Positions 58,204-64,000 of a stretch of 64,000 nt of DNA are shown piece by piece. Source of the stretch: Myxococcales bacterium SG8_38 (GTDB taxonomy: Bacteria > Myxococcota_A > Polyangia > Polyangiales > Houyiibacteriaceae); assembly GCA_001303415.1 (NCBI GenBank), contig LJTN01000007.1, forward strand, positions 17,316-81,315, read 5' to 3'. The translations under genes were made by a program, and so were the position numbers. How positions within the stretch are numbered: position 1 is the stretch's first letter; every line of letters starts with the position of its first letter. Below the pieces are notes generated by a model that searched no databases, was not told where the DNA came from, and saw only the letters and a program-made list of their open reading frames with translations.

Positions 58204-59322
58204 ATGCGACGCGCGGAAGCATCTTTGCGCCCCACGCGTGCCGAGATCCTGCTCGATGCCATCGCACACAACCTCCAGGTCGTGCGCGCCGCTGCGCCCG
58301 GACGCCGGGTCCTCGCGGTCGTGAAGGCCGACGCCTACGGGCACGGCGTGGTGCCGGTTGCCCGGCGGCTTCAGGCCGAAGGCGTGGACGGGTTCGGGGT
58401 CGCATTGGCGGAGGAAGGCATCGAGCTTCGCGAGGCCGGCATCGACCGGGCAATCTTGGTGCTCAACGGCATCAACGGCGGCGCGCATCGAGAGATCGTC
58501 GCCGCTGGGCTGACGCCGGTCATCTACGAGATCAGCGAAGCGAGCGCCTTCGACGTGGTGGCCGGGGGCCGCCCTCTCGACGTGCACCTCAAGGTCGATA
58601 CGGGAATGGGGCGCCTCGGCGTGCCGCTGCGCGAGCTCACGGGCTTTCTCCGCGAGCTGCGCCGCTTTCCTTCGATTCGCATCGCGGGGCTCATGACCCA
58701 TTTGTCGACCGCGGATGCAGACCCCGAATACGTGGCGGAACAGATCGCCGCGTTCAAGCGTGCGGAGGGTCTAGTCCGTCGCTTCGGTCACGAGCCGGCG
58801 GTGATGCATGCGGCCAACAGCGCTGCCGTATTCCGTCATCCCGAAACGCATTTCGATTGGGTGAGGCCAGGCCTCGCGATCTACGGTTACCCGGGTTCGA
58901 GCTCGATCGACGCGCCCTTGCGTCCTGCGATGCGTTGGCGGACCGAGGTCTTGCAGCTGCGGACGCTTCAGCCGGGCGAGTCCGCCGGCTACGGCCGCTC
59001 CTTTCGCGCCGCCCGACAAACGCGCTTGGCCACTCTCCCGCTCGGCTACGGGGACGGCTTGCTGCGGTCGGCATCGAATCGAGGGCAGGTCTTGGTCCAC
59101 GGAGTGCGTTGCTCGATCGTCGGGAACGTCTCGATGGACCTCACCACGGTCGACGTGACGGACGTGCCGGGCGTCGCCGTCGGTGACGAAGCGCTTCTTC
59201 TCGGGGAGCAGGACGGCGGCACCCTCGACGCGCGGGATCTCGCCGCCGCGGCGGGGACGATACCTTACGAGGTTCTCACGAACGTATCGCGGCGCGTGCC
59301 TCGCCTCTACCTGAACGCCTGA
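58204..59322 (+). CDS. alr: Alanine racemase
   Basis: A 372-aa fold-type III PLP enzyme that supplies D-alanine for peptidoglycan. The PLP Lys stands in AVVKADAYGHG; the catalytic Tyr region is ESAGYGRSF, and NVSMDLTTVDVTD is conserved. ATG 58204 with TTGAGG upstream is preferred; the ORF track uses GTG 58168. mlaE follows after 33 bp. Confidence 0.94.
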   Translation: MRRAEASLRPTRAEILLDAIAHNLQVVRAAAPGRRVLAVVKADAYGHGVVPVARRLQAEGVDGFGVALAEEGIELREAGIDRAILVLNGINGGAHREIVAAGLTPVIYEISEASAFDVVAGGRPLDVHLKVDTGMGRLGVPLRELTGFLRELRRFPSIRIAGLMTHLSTADADPEYVAEQIAAFKRAEGLVRRFGHEPAVMHAANSAAVFRHPETHFDWVRPGLAIYGYPGSSSIDAPLRPAMRWRTEVLQLRTLQPGESAGYGRSFRAARQTRLATLPLGYGDGLLRSASNRGQVLVHGVRCSIVGNVSMDLTTVDVTDVPGVAVGDEALLLGEQDGGTLDARDLAAAAGTIPYEVLTNVSRRVPRLYLNA

Positions 59323-59355
59323 CGGTCCCGCGCAGAAGCATGCTATGAAGCCCTC

Positions 59356-60201
59356 GTGCCTGACGCCGCGCCCACCGCGTCCGACGCCGAAGAGTCGTCG
59401 AAACCCCGCGCGTCCTTGCGCGATGCGGGCGAATGGCTCCTCAAGCTCCTTCTCTCGCCGTTCGCCGAGCTCGGCGCGCTCTTCGAGTTGCTTGGAGAGG
59501 CCTTGTTCTGGGGCATTCGTCCGCCCTATCGCGGCCGGCTTCTGGTCGAGGCCATGGAGTTCGTGGGCATCGGCTCGATCTTCATCGTCTCTTTGACCGC
59601 GCTCTTCGTCGGAGGCGTTCTCGCGCTCCAGCTCGTGGACGGCTTTCGCGACTTCGGAGCGGAGAACCAGACCGGAGCAGTCATCGGCCTGGCGCTTGCC
59701 CGCGAGGTGGGTCCGGTCTTTGCCGCGTTGATGGTCACGAGCCGCGCGGGCAGCGCGATGACGACGGAGCTCGGCTCCATGCGTGTGACCAGCCAGATCG
59801 ATGCGCTCATCACCATGGCCATCAATCCGGTGCAGTTCCTGGTGGTGCCGCGTCTAGTGGCCGGGCTCGTCATGGTCCCCGTGCTCACGATGCTCTTCAA
59901 CATAGTCGGGGTGTTCGGCGCGTTCTTCGTCGCGGTGTCGCTGCTCGGGCTCGACCCAGGAGTCTTCATGGACCGCTTGCAGTGGTTGGTGGACTGGGAT
60001 GACGTGTCGCAGGGCCTGATCAAGGCCATGGTGTTCGGCATTGCAGTGACGCTGATCGCGTGCCGGCAAGGCTTCTATGCAAGAGGCGGCGCAGCCGGCG
60101 TCGGACGGGCGACCAATCGTGCGGTCGTCCAAAGCGCCATTGCGATCCTCATGCTCGACTATCTCGTGACCAGCCTGATCTTGGGTCAAGGTTTCTTCTG
60201 A
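59356..60201 (+). CDS. mlaE: MlaE-family ABC transporter permease
   Basis: A 281-aa inner-membrane permease with about five to six TM helices. GLALAREVGPVFAALMVTSRAGSAMTTELGSMRVTSQIDAL is the hallmark of MlaE/YrbE, which moves phospholipids between inner and outer membrane to preserve lipid asymmetry. The start is GTG 59356. An N-terminal acidic extension is about 40 aa. Its TGA overlaps the mlaF ATG by 1 bp. MlaD is not in the window. Confidence 0.92.
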   Translation: MPDAAPTASDAEESSKPRASLRDAGEWLLKLLLSPFAELGALFELLGEALFWGIRPPYRGRLLVEAMEFVGIGSIFIVSLTALFVGGVLALQLVDGFRDFGAENQTGAVIGLALAREVGPVFAALMVTSRAGSAMTTELGSMRVTSQIDALITMAINPVQFLVVPRLVAGLVMVPVLTMLFNIVGVFGAFFVAVSLLGLDPGVFMDRLQWLVDWDDVSQGLIKAMVFGIAVTLIACRQGFYARGGAAGVGRATNRAVVQSAIAILMLDYLVTSLILGQGFF

Positions 60202-61013
60202 TGAAGCTCTTTAGGCGCAATGCGATGCGGCTCGCGCACGCTTCGCTGCCTCCGCAGAAGAAGGATGATCCCATCCACGTGCGCATCGTCGACGTACACA
60301 AGAGCTACGGAGACCAGCACGTCTTGAAAGGGGTTTCCCTCGACATTCATCGAGGCAAGACCAATCTGATCATCGGTCCTTCGGGCTCCGGCAAGACCGT
60401 GTTGATGCGCCAGCTGATACGCCTCGAAAAACCGGATTCTGGAAAGCTGTTGGTCAACGGGATCGATTTCGCGAAGCTCGAAGGCCTCGAGCTCGCCGCA
60501 ATGCGACGCACGTTCGGCATGGTGTTCCAAATGTCGGCGCTCTTCGACTCGATGACCGTCTTCGACAACGTGGCATTCCCGCTCCGAGAGCACACCACTC
60601 TCTCGCGCAAGGAGGTGCGCGATCGCGTCATGGCGCGTTTGTCGGCACTGGGCGTCGCAGGCGCGGCCCACAAGCTGCCCGCCGAGCTGTCTGGCGGCAT
60701 GCAGAAGCGCGTTGCCGTGGCGAGGGCGATGGTCCTGGAGAGCGAGATCCTGATTTACGACGAGCCCACGACGGGCCTCGATCCGATCACGACCGAGATG
60801 GTCGACGACCTGATCATCGAGGCCGAAGAGATGTTTGGGGTGACTTCGATCGTGATCAGCCACGACATGGCGTCGGTCATGCGCATCGCAAACTACTTGA
60901 GCTTTCTACACGAGGGACGAATCGTGGCATCGGGCACCAAAGAGGAGCTGCTCCGCAGTGAGCATCCTGCAACCGCGGAATTCGTGAGGGCATCCAGAAT
61001 CACGCTGGAGTAG
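60201..61013 (+). CDS. mlaF: MlaF-like ABC transporter ATP-binding protein
   Basis: A 270-aa ATPase. Walker A is GPSGSGKT, signature is LSGGMQKRVAVARAM, Walker B is ILIYDEPTTGLDPIT, then H-loop VISHDM. FGMVFQMSALFDSMTVFDNVAF is the MlaF-type Q-loop region. It energises the MlaE permease. ATG 60201 overlaps the mlaE stop (TGATG); the ORF-track start at 60060 lies inside mlaE. Confidence 0.93.
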   Translation: MKLFRRNAMRLAHASLPPQKKDDPIHVRIVDVHKSYGDQHVLKGVSLDIHRGKTNLIIGPSGSGKTVLMRQLIRLEKPDSGKLLVNGIDFAKLEGLELAAMRRTFGMVFQMSALFDSMTVFDNVAFPLREHTTLSRKEVRDRVMARLSALGVAGAAHKLPAELSGGMQKRVAVARAMVLESEILIYDEPTTGLDPITTEMVDDLIIEAEEMFGVTSIVISHDMASVMRIANYLSFLHEGRIVASGTKEELLRSEHPATAEFVRASRITLE

Positions 61014-61016
61014 CGG

Positions 61017-61039
61017 CCTCGGCCGCTTGCGGCCGGAGG
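61017..61039. terminator. GC-rich hairpin after mlaF
   Basis: CCTCGGCCG, a 4-nt loop and CGGCCGGAGG form a stem with one bulge, between mlaF and the DUF5522 gene. There is no T tract, so it may be a processing or attenuating hairpin rather than a classic terminator. Confidence 0.35.
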
Positions 61040-61060
61040 GATAGGCCCCAGAGTCCGGCC

Positions 61061-61273
61061 GTGTCCGACACGCTCCCGCCGCACGTTCTGGAGGCTCATC
61101 GCGCCGCGATGAAGCGTGGCGACGAAGGGTATCTCGATCCGGACACGGGTCTGTTCGTCATGACGGAAGCGACGCTTCGAGCCCGGGGCAGGTGTTGCGG
61201 GTCGGGATGCCGGCACTGCCCATACTCGGCCGAGGAGCAGCGGGCCGCCGGGAGGCCGACCATTCGGGAATGA
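61061..61273 (+). CDS. DUF5522 small Cys-rich protein
   Basis: A 70-aa protein with GRCCGSGCRHCPY near the C-terminus, the signature of DUF5522. The four Cys and one His could bind a metal. Function is unknown. It begins with GTG 61061 and ends 19 bp from the convergent dam end. Confidence 0.8.
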   Translation: MSDTLPPHVLEAHRAAMKRGDEGYLDPDTGLFVMTEATLRARGRCCGSGCRHCPYSAEEQRAAGRPTIRE

Positions 61274-61292
61274 GGCTCAGTCGGGCCGCTCT

Positions 61293-62168
61293 TCATGCGT
61301 AGTTGCGGACCACGATCTCGGTCACCTTGCCGCGTTTCGCGGCGTCGCAGTTGATCGCGCGGGGCGCAGCTACGATGTCCACCTTGAAGCGCCGGTAGAG
61401 GTTCCGGATGAACGGGACGTCGCTGTTGGAAAGCATGAGCTTGCAGCCCCTTCGGTCGAGCGCTCCATAAACCTCGGCCAGCCGTCGTTGATCCACTCGC
61501 GAAAATCCGTCGCGCGCATAGGAAGTGAAGCTCGCGGTCGTCGATACCGGCTCGTACGGTGGATCGAAATAGATGAAGTCGCCCGGTTTGGCGGTTTCGA
61601 GCAATGCCTCGAAAGAGGAGCAGCGAAGCTCCGCTGAACGGAGCGCACGGCTTGCTGCTCTCAGGCCTCCCTCGTTCAAGATGCGTGGATTCTTGTAGGA
61701 GCCAAAAGGCACGTTGAACTCGCCCTTTCGATTCACCCGATGCAGACCGTTGAAGCAGGTCTTGTTCAAGTAAATGAACATCGCCGCGCGCTTTTCGGCG
61801 GTGAGCCTCGCGCCGCGGTTGTAGCGTTCGCGGACCTGGTAGTAGCGTTCCTTGCAGTGGTCGGCCGCGAGCGCTTCCAGTGCGTCAATCACCCGATCCA
61901 CGTCGTCGCGGATCGCGTGATAGGCGTCGATCAACTGAGGGTTGATGTCCGTCAGCAAGGCTCGGCTCGGCTGGCGCGAAAAGAACATGGCCCCACCGCC
62001 GACGAATGGCTCGACGTGCCGCATGCGGGCGACACCCGGAGGGAGGAGCGGCCGCAGTTGGCTGAGCAGTCGTCCCTTGCCTCCGGCCCATTTCACGAAG
62101 GGGGCCGCCTCCCGAGGTTCTCTCGCAACCCTCGATGCGATCGCGGCGGATGTCGTCATGTGTAGCAT
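61293..62168 (-). CDS. Dam-like adenine-specific DNA methyltransferase
   Basis: A 291-aa alpha-class methyltransferase (motif I before motif IV): FVKWAGGKGRLLSQL and EPFVGGGAMFF at the N-terminus, then FIYFDPPYEPVS. It methylates adenine N6; relatives such as Dam and DpnM act on GATC, but the target here is inferred only. MutH, SeqA or a partner endonuclease are not adjacent. ATG 62168 has TAGG upstream; a second ATG at 62159 is possible. Confidence 0.88.
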   Translation of the reverse strand: MLHMTTSAAIASRVAREPREAAPFVKWAGGKGRLLSQLRPLLPPGVARMRHVEPFVGGGAMFFSRQPSRALLTDINPQLIDAYHAIRDDVDRVIDALEALAADHCKERYYQVRERYNRGARLTAEKRAAMFIYLNKTCFNGLHRVNRKGEFNVPFGSYKNPRILNEGGLRAASRALRSAELRCSSFEALLETAKPGDFIYFDPPYEPVSTTASFTSYARDGFSRVDQRRLAEVYGALDRRGCKLMLSNSDVPFIRNLYRRFKVDIVAAPRAINCDAAKRGKVTEIVVRNYA

Positions 62169-62213
62169 GGTTGCCTACACAAGCCCAAATCCGGAAAAAA
62201 GCAGCGTGTCCAA

Positions 62214-62260
62214 GGCGAATTCCGATCGGATTTCGCCGAGTTGAGGCGACTTCTAGTCGC
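62214..62260. promoter_or_regulatory. Hairpins between the aminotransferase and dam-like gene
   Basis: A near-perfect 24-bp palindrome GGCGAATTCCGATCGGATTTCGCC (62214-62237, one mismatched pair) stands 45 bp upstream of the dam-like start. Next to it is GCGACT-TCT-AGTCGC (62246-62260). On the minus strand these follow the aminotransferase stop, with a run of six T about 13 nt later, so terminator and operator readings are both open. Confidence 0.45.
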
Positions 62261-62265
62261 GGCTC

Positions 62266-63543
62266 CTACCGGGCTTCGCGCACCATCGCGTCGAGCCGCC
62301 CGAGCGCCTCTTCGAGCACTGCCATGTGCGGCCCGAACGAGAATCGGACGTGCTGGACGAACCGAGAGGGGCGGCCGGTCCGGCGCTTCCCGGGATTCAC
62401 GTCGAAGAAGTGGCCGGGCACGCAGATCACCTTGCGGTCGAGGGCCGCTTTGAAAAAGTCGTCGCTATTCCGAAGCGACGGGGGTAACCCGCTCAGGTCT
62501 CCCCATGCATAGAAGGTGCCCTGCGGCTCGAGGTCGAATCGGACACCGACGTCCTTTAGGCCTTCGACCAGGAAGTCCCGCTTTTGCTTGAACTCGCCTT
62601 GGATGGCCGCCGTTTCCTGCAGGGTCGGCTTCTCTTGCACGAGATCGACGGCGGCCCGCTGAACCGGCGCCACGCCTCCGCCGTCGAGAAAGGAGCCAGC
62701 GCTCGCGGCAGACTCGATCACACGCCTCGGACCGACGATCCAGCTCACCCGAAAGCCGGGATAGCGCCAGTTCTTGGTGAGCCCGTCGAACACCACAACG
62801 GGGTCTTCGTCGACGTCCTCGACGTATTCGGTCGCGCTGATGATCGATCGATCGCCTGTCCAGACGTAATGAGAATAGAACTCGTCGAGCAGCAGGGCGC
62901 ACCCGAGGTCCCTCGCGGTTTCAACCCATCCGGCGAGCGCATCTCCTTGCACCACCTTCCCGGTCGGGTTGCAGGGATTGCTCGCCAGGATCGCGCTCAG
63001 CCCACGTCCGAGAATCTCGTCCTCGAGCTCCCGGCGGGTGAACTCATACCCATGCTTCGGGTCCAGCAGGATGGGGATCGGCAAGAACCGCCGAAACACA
63101 TCGAGAAGCTCTTCGTACGCCGTGTAGTCCGGCAGAAAGTGTCCCAAGTGAATGGGTGCAATCGCTGCGCACGCCCGCATGACCGCCACCCGTCCGCCAC
63201 CGGCGATGGCAACGTTCTCCGCCGAATACTGTGATTTCATTCCACGGCGGAACAGCTGATTGTAGAGGCCCGCCACTGCTTCACGAAGCTCCCACACGCC
63301 AGGTATCGGAGCATAGTCGAGGTCCGCTGGGTGCACCTCGATGCTCGTGACGCGCTCGGGAGCGCCTGGGAGCGGCGAGGTGTCGGGTTGGCCCTGTCCC
63401 AAGTTGCACCAGTCCGGCGCGTCGTGGACGTAGCCGCGCTTCTGCGCTTCGACGGTGACATAGATCACGCCCGTTCGCGGCACCGGGCGAAACGCGGCCA
63501 CTTCCGCGACATCGTTGATGGGACTGGGCCTCGGATCGCTCAT
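62266..63543 (-). CDS. PLP-dependent class I/II aminotransferase
   Basis: A 425-aa fold-type I enzyme. CNLGQGQPDTSPLPG, LASNPCNPTGKVV and DGLTKNWRYPGFR, with Lys in the usual place for the PLP Schiff base, identify an aspartate-aminotransferase-like protein. The substrate is unknown. I chose ATG 63543 (MSDPRPSP); the ORF track's 63609 overlaps the divergent folB start. Confidence 0.85.
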   Translation of the reverse strand: MSDPRPSPINDVAEVAAFRPVPRTGVIYVTVEAQKRGYVHDAPDWCNLGQGQPDTSPLPGAPERVTSIEVHPADLDYAPIPGVWELREAVAGLYNQLFRRGMKSQYSAENVAIAGGGRVAVMRACAAIAPIHLGHFLPDYTAYEELLDVFRRFLPIPILLDPKHGYEFTRRELEDEILGRGLSAILASNPCNPTGKVVQGDALAGWVETARDLGCALLLDEFYSHYVWTGDRSIISATEYVEDVDEDPVVVFDGLTKNWRYPGFRVSWIVGPRRVIESAASAGSFLDGGGVAPVQRAAVDLVQEKPTLQETAAIQGEFKQKRDFLVEGLKDVGVRFDLEPQGTFYAWGDLSGLPPSLRNSDDFFKAALDRKVICVPGHFFDVNPGKRRTGRPSRFVQHVRFSFGPHMAVLEEALGRLDAMVREAR

Positions 63544-63592
63544 GGGCTGCGGCACTCTAGCAGAAGTCGCGAAATGCGATAGCCTTCGCCGA

Positions 63593-64000
63593 ATGGACGT
63601 CCTGCGCATCGAGGAGCTGATGGTGGACTGCGTCGTGGGAGTCTACCCGCACGAGCGGAACGCCTCCCAACCGCTCTGCGTCGACGTCGAAATGCGGCTT
63701 TGCACCGAGGCGTCCGCGGTCAAGGAAAGCCTGCGCGCTACGGTCGACTATGCGGCCGTGGCTTCCCAGTTGGTATTCCTCCTGCGTAGCTGCCGCTTTC
63801 GTCTTCTCGAAACGGCCGCGCACGTTCTCGCCCGGTATATCCTTGCCCCACCCGCGCCTGACGAGCGACGCGCCCAGGTCGACTCGGTGGTCGTACGCCT
63901 CAGCAAGCCGGGGGCGCTCCGCGGATTCGCCATTCCGTCGCTTGAGATCGAGCGGCGGGCGGAATGGTGCAGCTTCGAGGTGGAGCACAAGCCGTTCGGC
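63593..64000 (+). CDS. folB: Dihydroneopterin aldolase-like protein, cut by right edge
   Basis: Reads open from ATG 63593 to the right edge (136 codons). MDVLRIEELMVDCVVGVYPHER, VDYAAVASQLVF, LLETAAHVLARYIL and VRLSKPGAL match FolB, which cleaves dihydroneopterin in folate synthesis. After the usual end (KPGAL) a further 27 residues are visible, so the protein is longer than the usual 120 aa or is fused to another domain beyond the window. It is divergent from the aminotransferase. Confidence 0.82.
   Translation, partial: MDVLRIEELMVDCVVGVYPHERNASQPLCVDVEMRLCTEASAVKESLRATVDYAAVASQLVFLLRSCRFRLLETAAHVLARYILAPPAPDERRAQVDSVVVRLSKPGALRGFAIPSLEIERRAEWCSFEVEHKPFG

Overview
The window is a gene-dense, high-GC bacterial chromosome segment of about 64 kb. 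It carries roughly 48 protein-coding genes, no tRNA, rRNA or CRISPR array that I can recognise, and no intergenic gap above about 240 bp. The mix of genes suggests a Gram-negative deltaproteobacterial/Myxococcota-type genome: Mla lipid transport, MurJ, Hsp33, very large TPR proteins, a cyclase/STAND-like scaffold, GTG/TTG starts and many 4-bp overlaps. That placement is inference from gene style, not a database match. I see no insertion sequence, phage or plasmid module, so this looks like core chromosome with several unusual local islands.

Layout. 1-7.4 kb: murJ (cut by the left edge), hslO, NAD-type isocitrate dehydrogenase, an RND/MMPL exporter with an acidic insert, rpsT, holA and a secreted hypothetical. 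7.5-10 kb: a ClpA-like unfoldase with a ClpP-docking IGF loop. 10-21.8 kb: a minus-strand run SDR - giant TPR protein 1 - giant TPR protein 2 - hypothetical - nadD - DUF2520 protein. 21.9-29.5 kb: a Ca/Na antiporter, a DUF938 methyltransferase and a surface-glycan-like trio (LtaS-like phosphotransferase, a second alkaline-phosphatase-superfamily membrane enzyme, a GT39-like membrane protein). 29.5-37.1 kb: a compact ethylmalonyl-CoA pathway operon (ecm-meaB-ccr-mcd) with a divergent ScfR/RamB-type regulator and a shared inverted motif between them. 37-45.9 kb: yajQ, pheA, a pseudo-cyclase/STAND-like/TPR scaffold behind pspA, a sugar-nucleotide epimerase, a TPR protein, glpK and a UPF0158 protein. 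46-51 kb: smc preceded by two palindromes, and an APC permease. 51-56.3 kb: an operon thiS-thiG-thiE-(signal-peptidase-like)-purQ-purL in which the signal peptidase homologue has lost both catalytic residues. 56.3-64 kb: an orphan beta-class DNA methyltransferase, glutaminyl cyclase, alr, mlaE-mlaF, a DUF5522 protein, a Dam-like methyltransferase, an aminotransferase and folB (cut by the right edge).

How the genes fit together. The EMC cluster would let the cell assimilate acetyl-CoA-derived C4 units through crotonyl-CoA, ethylmalonyl-CoA and methylsuccinyl-CoA. The rest of the pathway (mesaconyl-CoA hydratase, malyl/methylmalyl-CoA lyase, propionyl-CoA carboxylase) is not in this window. The thi-pur operon joins thiazole synthesis to FGAM synthetase; aminoimidazole ribotide derived from FGAM is the known branch point to thiamine pyrimidine.

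The best candidates for something undescribed are the dyad-less signal peptidase in the thi-pur operon, the tandem giant TPR proteins with a shared C-terminal region, the PspA plus degenerate cyclase/STAND-like pair, and the EMC/ScfR regulatory region.
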